Counted from the first letter of the stretch, positions 44,684-54,336 are shown. The stretch: DNA of 64,000 nucleotides from Bradyrhizobium_A sp052115025 (GCF_052115025.1 NZ_JBFRFW010000003.1:248001-312000); one strand, 5' to 3'. Numbers and translations are program-made. The notes: a model not told the origin generated them from the letters alone.

Positions 44684-46756
44684 ATGTTTCGTATCTTGCG
44701 CGACGCTGCGATCGTCACCGCGCTGGGAGCGGCAAGCCTGGTCGCGACAAGCCTGGTCGCGACAGGTCAGGTCGCAACAAGTCTGGCAGGCCCGACGACG
44801 GCGCGCGCCGCGCCCGACGAGACCCCAAGCAAAGGGCAGTCCTACGCCTGCGACAACGTCTCCAACAGCGGCACGGACTTCACACACGCTGCCACCGCCG
44901 GCCAGAACTACGCAGGACAAAACCTGCGCAACGCCAATTTCAGCGGAACGAACCTGACCGGCACCGTGTTCGACGGCGCCGACCTCACAGGCGCGAATCT
45001 GACAGGCACGACGCTCGGCGCCGCCAACGGGCAGATGACGAGCTTCTCGCAGGCCAATCTGACCAATGCCTGCCTGCAAGGCGCCACCATCCAGGGGACC
45101 GCGACCGCCCCGGGCGCCTCCTTCCAATTCGCCAATCTCAGCTGCGCCGCAGTGACCGACAGCGACATCACGGCCGCGGTGTTCGGCCCCGTCATCACGG
45201 CGGCGCCGACCGGCGGGGTGTGCCGCACGACGTTCGCCAACACCCGGATGACCTGCGAATTCCTCGCGCAGTGGAATGTGCTCGACCTCAGCTTCGCGGA
45301 TGTCTCCGCCTGCAAGGCTCAGCTCGCCGGGCTGAACCTCAGCGGCGCGGTCATGGTGGGGGTCCAGTTCCCCTACTACAATCTTGCCCAGACCAATTTC
45401 TCGAACGCGAACCTGACGGCGGCGAACTTCTACTCCGCGACGCTGTCCAACGCGCTGTTCACCACGGCCAATCTCCAGTTCGCGACCCTGAGCTCGGTCA
45501 CCGCCGACAGCGCCGACTTCACCGGCCAGGCGCGCCTCTCGGGCGCCACTCTGTCCTACGGCAATTTCGAGAGCGCAAAATTCAACAACGCGGTGTTCGA
45601 GGCGTCCAACAAGATCCCCGGCGCGACCATGTCTTTCGGCAACTTCCACAACGCGAACTTCACGCTCGCCGCCATGGTGGGCGTCAACCTGTCGGGCTCC
45701 CTGCTCTACGACGGTACGATCATGAGTTCGGCGACGATCCAGAATGCCAATCTCGCCAATACGACCCTCTGGAACCTGGCGCTGCCCAACACAAAGCTGA
45801 GCGGCATCACCTTCGACAACGCCAATCTGATCAACGCCAACCTGTCCGGGGCGACCCTCACCAACAACGGCACATACCGCCCCGCGTCGATGGTGAAGAC
45901 CAACCTCCAGGGCGTCAACCTGACCAGCGCCAGTCTCGGCGGGGTCAACATGACCAATGCCGCGGTCGCGCTGCAGAGCGGCGTTCCGCTGTTCAAGCAG
46001 ACGGCCAATGTCTCCGACCTGATCGGCGATCTCGACAAGGGCTGGCTGACGACGGAGCTGGCGCAGATGTTCGAAAACAACGGCTTCGCGCTCAGCGCCT
46101 GCGACTCGCCCGGCGTCGCCGTGGTTCAAAAGAACCAGACCTGGAATGTGGTGCTGAGACAGAAGAAGCCGGTCGGCCCATCGGGCGCCGCCTATCATGA
46201 CTTCATCCTGACAGCGGTCGTCAGCAATGCGGTCGTGACCGGGCTGACCGTCAGCGGATATGCCGATCAGGCCGCGAAGCAGCTGTTTTCGATCGACGGC
46301 GACTTCACCGCGGCGCTGAATGCGCAAACCCTTCCGCGCGCGGTCCTCGAGGCCTTCGCCTCGGCCCATTACGCCCTGCCGCCGTGCGCCGACCCGACGA
46401 TCGCGACATTCAAGGTCGGCAACTACTGGACGGTCGCGACCAACGCCAACTCCTATGTCGCGCCGGTTGTCGGCTATACCGGGTTCAAGATCGTCGACAA
46501 TGGCGGCACGCAACTGCAGGTCTACGGCACCGCGATCACCACCGTCTATCAGGGCGACGACGGACGGCTGCAGTTCACATCATTCACGGTAGCGACGACG
46601 CGACTGAACGCAGACAGCTTCACGCCCACCACGATCATGCCGAACGGCAATACCTACGGGGCAAATCTCGCTGCCGGCATCAGCCTTGACGACATGCTGA
46701 CGGCTCCCACGCCGCCGCCGCCGCCAACCCGCGCGCCGGGCTCCGCCGGCCATTGA
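44684..46756 (+). CDS. Exported pentapeptide-repeat protein with two C-terminal modules
   Basis: This 690-residue protein is unrecognised as a whole. It has a signal peptide (residues 1-42) whose hydrophobic core is built from a 15-bp tandem repeat. Residues about 60-440 are pentapeptide repeats (ANLTGTTL, NANFSG), predicted to form a right-handed quadrilateral helix. Residues about 445-535 and 537-640 are two copies of a module with the pattern LD.G.L...L...F...GFAL and a later W.V strand. The tail is Pro-rich (PTPPPPPTRAPG). The same module occurs in the next gene product, which starts 45 bases downstream, so the three genes are probably one operon. The ATG is preceded by GAGAGGGAACGCC. Confidence 0.8.
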   Translation: MFRILRDAAIVTALGAASLVATSLVATGQVATSLAGPTTARAAPDETPSKGQSYACDNVSNSGTDFTHAATAGQNYAGQNLRNANFSGTNLTGTVFDGADLTGANLTGTTLGAANGQMTSFSQANLTNACLQGATIQGTATAPGASFQFANLSCAAVTDSDITAAVFGPVITAAPTGGVCRTTFANTRMTCEFLAQWNVLDLSFADVSACKAQLAGLNLSGAVMVGVQFPYYNLAQTNFSNANLTAANFYSATLSNALFTTANLQFATLSSVTADSADFTGQARLSGATLSYGNFESAKFNNAVFEASNKIPGATMSFGNFHNANFTLAAMVGVNLSGSLLYDGTIMSSATIQNANLANTTLWNLALPNTKLSGITFDNANLINANLSGATLTNNGTYRPASMVKTNLQGVNLTSASLGGVNMTNAAVALQSGVPLFKQTANVSDLIGDLDKGWLTTELAQMFENNGFALSACDSPGVAVVQKNQTWNVVLRQKKPVGPSGAAYHDFILTAVVSNAVVTGLTVSGYADQAAKQLFSIDGDFTAALNAQTLPRAVLEAFASAHYALPPCADPTIATFKVGNYWTVATNANSYVAPVVGYTGFKIVDNGGTQLQVYGTAITTVYQGDDGRLQFTSFTVATTRLNADSFTPTTIMPNGNTYGANLAAGISLDDMLTAPTPPPPPTRAPGSAGH
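44735..44779 (+). repeat. 15-bp tandem repeat inside a signal-peptide coding region
   Basis: AGCCTGGTCGCGACA occurs at 44735-44749 and 44750-44764, with a diverged third copy at 44765-44779. It encodes the five-residue period SLVAT in the hydrophobic core of the signal peptide. Slippage would lengthen or shorten that core in frame. Confidence 0.85.
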
Positions 46757-46801
46757 TCTTCACAAACCATCCGCCCCACCCCGCTTCGAGGACGACACAC
46801 C

Positions 46802-49800
46802 ATGGCGCACGAACCGAACCCCACGATCGAAACCCTGCACTTCGACCTCGGATTTCTGCGTCATAGCTATGACAAGCCCTACGTCCAGACGCCGCTCGGC
46901 CGTTTCGCCGTCCATCCACACACCGACGCCACCCGTGCGCAGGCCCGGATCGACAACCGCGCCATCGCCAGCATGCCGCAGGCGGCGCTCGCCAAGCTGA
47001 CCCATTACGCTGTCGGCGTGAAACTGCCGGTGAAAGCCCCCTTCCTGCTGCGCGTTCACAACGACGACGGCGCCAACGGAACGCTGCCGACCCTGTTCGG
47101 CGTGAAGATCGTGGTGCCGATCAAGGCGCTGCGGGAGTACCGCCGGGGCGATCTCGCGCGCCTGCTGCCGCGCCGGCCCGCCCATATCGAACTCTTCGGC
47201 ATGGTGCCGCCTGCGGACAGTGCCGCCGCGGACGACCATCTCGACTTCCTGGCCGACGCGGATCTGGTGATCGATCTGCCGACAACAACGGCCACGGCGA
47301 TCGCGTTCTCGTATCCGGCCCTCGCCTCGACCAGCAACAAGCATGCGGCGGTTATTTCGGAGCTGTACATCAGCCGATCGAAGTACCTGTCGCCATTCTC
47401 GAACTATATCCGCCAACTCGGCGAGGCCTCCCAGGACGGGACAGGCTTCGCCGTCATCTCACAGCTGCAGGGCGAGGACGACCAGCCGATCACGCTCAAT
47501 CCGGCGCTGACGGGCGGAACGCAGAGCGATACGATCATCTGCCAGTACAATCTGAGCCCGGACATCATCGGAACGCCGCCGACGAAGACGACGCCGGCAA
47601 AGCCGCCGACAACCCAGACGGCGTCGACACTGATCGACTACGCACTGGTCGCCATGACCAACGATCCGGGACTGCGCAACAGTCACTGGTCGGTGAATCA
47701 GGGCCAGCAGCAGAACCGCTACCATGCGGGCGTCACCGGAAGCGGCGTCGTCAACAAGCAGATGGCCGCGCTGCGGCGGACCGCATCCCGCCGCGCCATG
47801 CGCGCGGCCGCCGCCGACCCGGTCGACGCATCGGGTTACGAATTCACCATCAACAACAAGACGCCGGGCCATGGCCTGGACATCGATGACAGCTCGATCA
47901 CCTTCGACACCACCTCGCAGGTGTTCTCGATCCAGGTCAAGAACACCTTCATGAGAACCCTCGCGACACATATCAAATTCTACGATGTCGACGGCAACGT
48001 CATCTCCAACCCGCCAAGCCTCTATCCGAACATTCAGAAGATCTTCACCGAAGCGAAGGAGATGCTGCATCTCGACACCGACGAGGAATTCGTGCGGTTC
48101 ATTTATTCGGTCTACGCGATCATGGACATTCCGATGCCGTTCGGAGCGACCACGATCGACGTGAAATGGCCGGAGAGCGCGGCAAGCGCGGATCTGCTGT
48201 TCGGTGGCCTCGGCATCGGCAAGTGGGACACGACCGCGGACATGCTGGGCCTTCTGGCAACGGTATTGTTCCAGTTCGTGTCACCGGTCATTTTCCTGAT
48301 CACCGGCGCCTGGGTCACGCACTCGGACTGGTACGAAAAACTGATGAGCGACCCGGCGGTCGTCGCGCTTGTCATCATTCTCGCGGTCTTCCTCGTCGAG
48401 CCGATCCTGTATCTGATCGGTTTTGGCCGCTACGGCCTCAACTACGCCATCAACCTGATCGCCAGCAAGCTGGTGGCCATGATCATGGGCAACGCGGCGA
48501 AATACATTACCAAGGCAGCAGTCAAGACGCTGGTCACCGACGGCAGTGAAGTTCTGATCGACTTCTTCGTCTTCAAGATCACGGTCAGCGAGCTCATCGA
48601 TGCGATCCCGTTCGTCGGCTGGGCGGCAGAGATCGCAGGCGTCGCCGCAACCGGCGGCGCGCTGCTGGAAGCCGGCATCGACATCCTGCAGTCGCCAGCG
48701 ACTTACACGGTCAACGTCACGCGCCGGCTGGAAGTGGTGGCGACCGTCTCGCCCGACCCGCTTCATGGCACGCTCGAAAACCCGGCGATCTGGCCGACCG
48801 AGGCGACCCATTTCAAGGCCGTGCTGCAGTACAAGAACGGCACCGCCTATACGCTGACCGGCGCGCTGCCGGTCGAGCAATCGGAACGATCGACCCCGAT
48901 CACCGTGACGTTCGACGACGTGCCGACCGGCGGCGACCTCCAGATTACCTTCGGTGTCTACTCGGACACCAACTGGCTGGCGGGCAACTGGAGCAGCGCC
49001 TGGACGCCGGCGGTGCTGCCACCCGGCGCGCAGACGCTGGATATCACCGGCTCGATCATCGAGAATCTGGTCCCGCTGACGATGGATACCCAGTATCTGT
49101 TCGATTCGAAGATCGTCTACACCGCGGCGAGCGGACACCAGTGGAGCGCGACGGCACAGCCTTCCGCGGTGATCACCGACCTCAATCCCGACGGCCTCAA
49201 TGACGTGGTGGCGATTACGTCGAACAACAACGCCTACATGCTGGGCTACACCTGGCAGGCCTCGAACCAGAACGTGCCGGTGCAGGGGACATCGACGCCG
49301 ACCAACGCCCTGCTCTACACGTTCCAGAACATCAACACCTTGTCGAATCCGGAGGCCGCACTCAAATTCTCGAATGCGGGCTTCTCGGCGACCACGTTCC
49401 TCGCCTACGAACAATTCGGCCCTGAGCCGCTGTTCTCGGCGCCGAGCTCGGTTCTGTCGGACCTCAATGACGGCGTGATCGACGCCACCCTGCAGCAGTC
49501 GTTCGCCAGCGCCGGCTATCCCCTGCCGACCGACATCTCCACGGTAACGCTCACGACCGTGCAGTCGACGGTCGAGTGGACGATGACGCTGCCGAACCAG
49601 AACGCCCCGACCTACCAGCTCAACCGCCAGTCGGACGGCTCGGTGTGGGTGTATCTGTACCCGACCGATACCGTCGGCCAGAACAACTTCTACCTCGATA
49701 GTTCCTCGAACGTTCACCAGTTGCGGGCGGTGACGCTCGACGACACGACGCCGTTCGACATGAACCAGACCCAGACCCACGGCGCCTTCGTGATGCAGAC

Positions 49801-51148
49801 CGTCAACACGGTGGTCGTGCATCCCGCCAACTATGCCATCGCGGTCAGCTTCGGCAACCATCACATGGAAATCGTGCCGATCCTGCAACAGGCGGTCCCG
49901 GATGCCGAAGCGGTCGCCGGCATCATCGCCGGCGGCAAAGGCGTCCGGCAAGGCCTGATGCTCGGACCGAAGGCCGTCGCCGTGACACAGGACGGGCGCA
50001 TCCTCGTGCTTGAAATCATCAACCGGCGCGTCCAGTCGTTCGACATCAACGGCAATCCGGTTCCAAGCTTCGAGATCGCCCGCGTGGCGACGCTCGACGC
50101 CAGCGACTACGCGGCTGACCTCAATGCGGGATTTGTCAGCGTCCCCCTGCGCAACGCGTTCGCGGCCGCCGGCTACAATCTGTCGCAGCACTGGCAAGTC
50201 AGCGCGGGCAACGACCTCGTCGACATCAAGCTCGCCGGTAACGGCCAGCTGCAGCTTTCGCTCAATGGCGGCCCGCTGTCGTCGAGCTGGACGATCACCG
50301 ACACCGACGGCACGGTCTATGCCGCAGCCCTCGTTCCCGGCGCGATCGAGGTGACCCAGCCGAACAACGCGACGTTCCAGATGCCGTTCGAGGCCAGCGT
50401 GGATCTCGATCTCGGCTATCTCGGCGCACGGGGACTGGCTGCGTTCAAGGCAGCGAGCGTTCCGGTCTCCCAGCAGGCAAGCGTGACCGGCAACGGCCTC
50501 TACGTCGCCCCGGCAGACTGCGAAAGCGACCTGACGCAGAACATCGTTCCGCAGGCGGTCACGGACGCGCTCACGAGCGTGCAGGTGACGCTCCCGGCGG
50601 GTCAGAGCGTCATCTCGATTGTCACCAATGACGTGCAGGCCGAAAGCACGGTGTGGGTGATCAACGATGCCGATGCCGACGTCACCTACCAGATCGAGGT
50701 CGACGCGGTCGACAACACCAAGCTGCAGGCGATCGAGATCAGCCCCTTCATGTACCTTCATGTCGACGGCAAGCAATCGCCGGTGGCGACAAGCTTCCTG
50801 CCCGACGATTTCGAGGCGCTGCGCGCCCAGGCGGAGAACGCGAACGAGAAGTATCTCGACATGGCGACGGAGATGAAAGGCTATATCTACGTGCTCGGCT
50901 ACTCCGGCTCGGGCGCGCAGCCGTCGAACTACTTCCTCGACATCTACGATCCGCTCGGACGCTGGCTGTCGCGCACGCCGGACACCAAGCTCAACCCGGC
51001 GGCGATCGGCGTCAACGCCGGCCGCATCGCCATCGACATGTGGCGCAACCTGTTCACACTCAATTTCGAGGCTATCGCCGGCCCGAACGGACGCGTGGAG
51101 CCGTCCGTCAGCATGTGGACGCCATCGACACCGACGGTGCCGAGCTGA
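46802..51148 (+). CDS. 1448-residue protein with hydrophobic core and NHL-like repeats
   Basis: No family is recognised for the full length. There is no signal peptide. Residues 1-470 are soluble, with a Thr/Pro-rich linker near 265-280. Residues about 481-628 hold four hydrophobic stretches (for example LVIILAVFLVEPILYLIGFG and AIPFVGWAAEIAGVAATGG). The rest is beta-rich. Two copies of the module found in the preceding protein lie near 884-960 (LNDGVIDATLQQSFASAGYPL) and 1100-1180 (LNAGFVSVPLRNAFAAAGYNL). NHL-like strands lie near 1053-1090 (KAVAVTQDGRILVLE) and 1364-1430 (GRIAIDMWRNLFTLNFE). The mixture suggests a large membrane-inserting or surface-associated protein; this is inference. 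Confidence 0.78.
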   Translation: MAHEPNPTIETLHFDLGFLRHSYDKPYVQTPLGRFAVHPHTDATRAQARIDNRAIASMPQAALAKLTHYAVGVKLPVKAPFLLRVHNDDGANGTLPTLFGVKIVVPIKALREYRRGDLARLLPRRPAHIELFGMVPPADSAAADDHLDFLADADLVIDLPTTTATAIAFSYPALASTSNKHAAVISELYISRSKYLSPFSNYIRQLGEASQDGTGFAVISQLQGEDDQPITLNPALTGGTQSDTIICQYNLSPDIIGTPPTKTTPAKPPTTQTASTLIDYALVAMTNDPGLRNSHWSVNQGQQQNRYHAGVTGSGVVNKQMAALRRTASRRAMRAAAADPVDASGYEFTINNKTPGHGLDIDDSSITFDTTSQVFSIQVKNTFMRTLATHIKFYDVDGNVISNPPSLYPNIQKIFTEAKEMLHLDTDEEFVRFIYSVYAIMDIPMPFGATTIDVKWPESAASADLLFGGLGIGKWDTTADMLGLLATVLFQFVSPVIFLITGAWVTHSDWYEKLMSDPAVVALVIILAVFLVEPILYLIGFGRYGLNYAINLIASKLVAMIMGNAAKYITKAAVKTLVTDGSEVLIDFFVFKITVSELIDAIPFVGWAAEIAGVAATGGALLEAGIDILQSPATYTVNVTRRLEVVATVSPDPLHGTLENPAIWPTEATHFKAVLQYKNGTAYTLTGALPVEQSERSTPITVTFDDVPTGGDLQITFGVYSDTNWLAGNWSSAWTPAVLPPGAQTLDITGSIIENLVPLTMDTQYLFDSKIVYTAASGHQWSATAQPSAVITDLNPDGLNDVVAITSNNNAYMLGYTWQASNQNVPVQGTSTPTNALLYTFQNINTLSNPEAALKFSNAGFSATTFLAYEQFGPEPLFSAPSSVLSDLNDGVIDATLQQSFASAGYPLPTDISTVTLTTVQSTVEWTMTLPNQNAPTYQLNRQSDGSVWVYLYPTDTVGQNNFYLDSSSNVHQLRAVTLDDTTPFDMNQTQTHGAFVMQTVNTVVVHPANYAIAVSFGNHHMEIVPILQQAVPDAEAVAGIIAGGKGVRQGLMLGPKAVAVTQDGRILVLEIINRRVQSFDINGNPVPSFEIARVATLDASDYAADLNAGFVSVPLRNAFAAAGYNLSQHWQVSAGNDLVDIKLAGNGQLQLSLNGGPLSSSWTITDTDGTVYAAALVPGAIEVTQPNNATFQMPFEASVDLDLGYLGARGLAAFKAASVPVSQQASVTGNGLYVAPADCESDLTQNIVPQAVTDALTSVQVTLPAGQSVISIVTNDVQAESTVWVINDADADVTYQIEVDAVDNTKLQAIEISPFMYLHVDGKQSPVATSFLPDDFEALRAQAENANEKYLDMATEMKGYIYVLGYSGSGAQPSNYFLDIYDPLGRWLSRTPDTKLNPAAIGVNAGRIAIDMWRNLFTLNFEAIAGPNGRVEPSVSMWTPSTPTVPS

Positions 51149-51279
51149 GCCACGTCCAGCGGTTCAGTGAGACCGGAGTTGCCGCAAGGTGACGGCTGCC
51201 TGCCACGTCCGTGCCAGCCGCGCACGGACAGAATGCAGCGGATCGCAAGTTGAAATGACTGTTCGCAACGTTCGACGCG

Positions 51280-51304
51280 CGGCGCATTCCACAGGAATGC
51301 GCCG
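51280..51304. terminator. Hairpin between the cassette and zapA
   Basis: CGGCGCATTC and GAATGCGCCG form a perfect 10-bp stem with a 5-base loop, 5 bases beyond the zapA stop codon. It has no thymine run. It may end zapA transcription and/or the convergent 1448-residue gene. Confidence 0.55.
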
Positions 51305-51309
51305 TCGGA

Positions 51310-51693
51310 TCATCCGATCGCGACGCCGCCGCCGAGCGTGCGATTGAGCGTCTGGGTCATCTTCTCAAGCCGCTCGGCCGCCGAGTTCAGCGCCAGCGAA
51401 ATCGCCGTCTGCGTCGCCTTGGCCCGCTCGCCGGCAGCGAAGCGCGCATCCTGCAGCGCGTGCATCTCGTCCTCCAGCCGCAGGATGCGCTGATTGGCAT
51501 CGAGCAGCTCGTCGGCCAGCATCAGTGCCGACATCACCGTGAGGCGCGCATCGCCGATCTCGCCGAACTTGCCGCGCAGGCTGGTGATGCGGCTCTCCAG
51601 GCTCTCGGCAAGCTGCAGCAGCCGCCGCTCCTGGCCTTCCTCGCACGCCATGCGGTACTGGCGGCCGTTGATGGTGACGCTGACGTGGCTCAT
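51310..51693 (-). CDS. zapA: Cell division protein ZapA
   Basis: The 127-residue protein has the ZapA N-terminal domain (VSVTINGRQYRMACEEGQERRLLQLAESLESRI) and a long C-terminal coiled coil (about residues 60-110). ZapA bundles FtsZ filaments at the division site. In many Proteobacteria it is followed by ssrS and ygfA; here the 9-kb cassette intervenes. Its ATG overlaps the upstream DUF4164 stop codon by 4 bases. Confidence 0.94.
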   Translation of the reverse strand: MSHVSVTINGRQYRMACEEGQERRLLQLAESLESRITSLRGKFGEIGDARLTVMSALMLADELLDANQRILRLEDEMHALQDARFAAGERAKATQTAISLALNSAAERLEKMTQTLNRTLGGGVAIG

Positions 51694-52016
51694 GTCGCTC
51701 CTCCGTTGCCGAGCACCGCACGGATGGTCGCGATCGCTGTATCGAGCCGCTGCGAGATCTCGCGATTGACGCGTTCGAGCTCGCGCGTGCGCACCAACGA
51801 GCCGTCGAGCTCATGGGCGAGGCGGGAGCGGTCGGTGCCGAGTGCCTGGATGCGGGCCGCCAGTTCGTCCTCGTCGCGATCGGCCTCGTGCCGCCGCTCC
51901 ACCGCCGCCTCCAGGGCATCGAGCGCCGCCGCAAGCCGGCGCGTCGCCGCCTCGACCTCGCTGGGCCCGCTGGACGTATCGGAACCGGTGTAGCCGGTGG
52001 ATGGACGATCGATCAT
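51690..52016 (-). CDS. DUF4164 family coiled-coil protein
   Basis: The 108-residue protein is almost wholly helical with a heptad pattern (VEAATRRLAAALDALEAAVERR; AHELDGSLVRTRELERVNREISQRL). Length and linkage to zapA fit DUF4164, common in Rhizobiales; it is presumably a division-related ZapA partner. GGGGAG lies directly before ATG 52016, which decides the start. It is translationally coupled to zapA. Confidence 0.85.
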   Translation of the reverse strand: MIDRPSTGYTGSDTSSGPSEVEAATRRLAAALDALEAAVERRHEADRDEDELAARIQALGTDRSRLAHELDGSLVRTRELERVNREISQRLDTAIATIRAVLGNGGAT

Positions 52017-52344
52017 CAGCTCCCCGAAACAGACTGACCTGCAATCCTGCCGGGGCGCAGATGCTGCAAAGGCCGCAAAAACCGCACCTCGGCAAAGATT
52101 TAGCTGCCAAAATTTACAAAGTACCGCAACCGAGTGCAATCCGACGGGAAAACTATGCACCGCTATCGGCGGAACCCGGTGGGGGGACGCCGCATAAGGA
52201 CTTGGGCGTCGGGGGGCTGTGAGTGCTTGGACTCGGCGGATGCAGGTGCTATTCCCCCGGCTCCTGCAGAGGTTTCCCCCTCCGGGCGGCTGAAATCTCC
52301 GCCATCTGCGACGTTTTCGCCCAATTTCAGACAGGCTGGTGCCC
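52017..52344. other. Divergent spacer between DUF4164-zapA and tkt
   Basis: The 328-base region must carry promoters in both directions. A short AT-rich patch lies near 52095-52125. No riboswitch, operator or small gene could be identified. Confidence 0.5.
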
Positions 52345-54336
52345 ATGACTTCAAGCGTCGATCATTCCCGTTTGGCCAATGCGATTCGCGCGCTGTCCAT
52401 GGACGCCGTGGAAAAGGCCAAGTCCGGCCATCCGGGGCTGCCGATGGGCGCCGCGGATGTCGCAACCGTCCTGTTCACCCAGTTCCTGAAATTCGACGCC
52501 ACCGACCCGACCTGGCCGGATCGCGACCGCTTCATCCTGTCGGCGGGCCATGGCTCGATGCTGCTCTACGCGCTGCTGTACCTGACCGGCAGCCCGACCA
52601 TGACGCTCGACCAGATCAAGAATTTCCGTCAGCTCGGCTCGCTGACCCCCGGCCACCCCGAAAACTTCATGACCCCGGGCGTCGAGACCACCACCGGCCC
52701 GCTCGGCCAGGGCGTCGCCACCGCGGTCGGGTTCGCGATGGCGGAACGGCTGCTGGCCGCCGAATTCGGCAATGATCTCGTCAGCCACCACACCTACGTG
52801 CTGTGCTCGGACGGCGACCTGATGGAAGGCATCAGCCAGGAGGCCATCGCGCTTGCCGGCCACCTCAAGCTGTCGAAGCTGATCTTCCTCTACGACGACA
52901 ACGGCATCTCGATCGACGGCCCGCTCAGCCTCGCCGACAGCGTCGACCAGGTGGCGCGCTTCAAGGCCTGCGGCTGGAACGCGGAGCGGATCGACGGCCA
53001 TGATCCCAAGGCGATCACTGCAGCGATCACTGCGGCGCGGGCGTCGGACAGCCCGACCCTGATCGCCTGCAAGACCACGATCGGCTTCGGCGCGCCGAAG
53101 AAGGCCGGCACCTCCAAGGCCCACGGCGAGCCGCTCGGCGCCGAGGAGCTGGCCGGCGCCAAGAAGGCGCTGGGCTGGGACTACGGTCCGTTCGAGATCC
53201 CCGACGACGTCCTCAACGCCTGGCGCGCCGTGGGCAAGCGTGGCGAGGCCGCCCGTGCCGACTGGCACAAGCGCTTCGACGCGGCCGCGGCTGGCCCGCG
53301 GGCCGAGTTCCAGCGCCGTGTCATCGACCGCAAGCGCCCGGCCGCCCTCGATGCGGCGGTGGCGAAGCTGAAGGCCAAGCTGGTCGCCGAGGCGCCCACC
53401 GTCGCCACCCGCAAGGCCAGCGAAATGGCACTGGAAGTGCTGGTCGCCGAGGTTCCCGAGCTGTTGCTCGGCTCCGCCGACCTCACCCCGTCCAACAATA
53501 CCCGCACCAAGGACCTCAAGGAAATCGGCCCCGGCCGCTTCGACGGCCGCTACATCCACTACGGCATCCGTGAGCTCGGCATGGCCGCGGCCATGAACGG
53601 CCTCGCGCTCCATGGCGGCTATATTCCGGCCGGCGGCACCTTCATGTGCTTCACCGACTATGCCCGGCCGGCGATGCGCGTCGCCGCGCTGTCGCACACC
53701 CCGGTGGTCTACGTGATGACCCACGATTCCATCGGCCTCGGCGAGGATGGCCCGACCCACCAGCCGGTCGAGCATCTGGCGGCGCTGCGCGCCATTCCGA
53801 ACATGCGCGTGCTGCGCCCGGCCGACGCGGTGGAAACCGCCGAGTGCTGGCAGATTGCGCTGGAACGCACCAACGGCCCGACCGTGCTGGCGCTGTCGCG
53901 CCAGAACCTGCCGCCGCTGCGCACCACCGCCGATGCGACCAATCTGAGCGCGGCCGGCGCCTATGAGCTGGTCTCAGCCGACGGCGAGGCCGAGGTCTCG
54001 CTGTTCGCCTCCGGCTCGGAAGTGTCGATCGCGGTCGAGGCGCAGAAGCTGCTCGCCGGACGCGGCATCAAGGCCCGCGTGGTCTCGGTGCCGAGCCTGG
54101 AGCTGCTGCTGGCGGCCGAGGACAGCGCCAAGACCCGCGTGATCGGCAAGGCCCCGGTCAAGGTCGCCATCGAGGCCGCGGTGCGGTTCGGCTGGGACGG
54201 CGTGATCGGCGCCGACGGCATCTTCATCGGCATGCAGGGCTTCGGCGAGAGCGCCCCGGCCAAGGACCTCTACAAGCACTTCGGCATCACCGCGGAAGCC
54301 ACCGTCGAGGCCGTCGCCAAGCGCCTCGGACGCTGA
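52345..54336 (+). CDS. tkt: Transketolase
   Basis: The 663-residue thiamine-diphosphate enzyme has the N-terminal signature KSGHPGLPMGAADVA, the GHGSMLLYALLYL region, the cofactor motif SDGDLMEGISQEA...YDDN, and the pyrimidine domain DSIGLGEDGPTHQPVEHL. It transfers two-carbon units in the pentose phosphate and Calvin cycles. ATG 52345 is preferred over an in-frame GTG two codons earlier. It opens the plus-strand run tkt-gap-pgk-fba, all central carbon genes. Confidence 0.97.
   Translation: MTSSVDHSRLANAIRALSMDAVEKAKSGHPGLPMGAADVATVLFTQFLKFDATDPTWPDRDRFILSAGHGSMLLYALLYLTGSPTMTLDQIKNFRQLGSLTPGHPENFMTPGVETTTGPLGQGVATAVGFAMAERLLAAEFGNDLVSHHTYVLCSDGDLMEGISQEAIALAGHLKLSKLIFLYDDNGISIDGPLSLADSVDQVARFKACGWNAERIDGHDPKAITAAITAARASDSPTLIACKTTIGFGAPKKAGTSKAHGEPLGAEELAGAKKALGWDYGPFEIPDDVLNAWRAVGKRGEAARADWHKRFDAAAAGPRAEFQRRVIDRKRPAALDAAVAKLKAKLVAEAPTVATRKASEMALEVLVAEVPELLLGSADLTPSNNTRTKDLKEIGPGRFDGRYIHYGIRELGMAAAMNGLALHGGYIPAGGTFMCFTDYARPAMRVAALSHTPVVYVMTHDSIGLGEDGPTHQPVEHLAALRAIPNMRVLRPADAVETAECWQIALERTNGPTVLALSRQNLPPLRTTADATNLSAAGAYELVSADGEAEVSLFASGSEVSIAVEAQKLLAGRGIKARVVSVPSLELLLAAEDSAKTRVIGKAPVKVAIEAAVRFGWDGVIGADGIFIGMQGFGESAPAKDLYKHFGITAEATVEAVAKRLGR

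Noticed and set aside
44660..46513. 617-codon open frame opposite the second pentapeptide gene
   Set aside because: Plus-strand pentapeptide periodicity and a signal peptide show which strand is coding.
48281..50776. 831-codon open frame opposite the 1448-residue gene
   Set aside because: Composition (Arg/Asp/Val/His-rich) is typical of an antisense shadow, and the plus-strand frame carries repeated modules and NHL-like strands.
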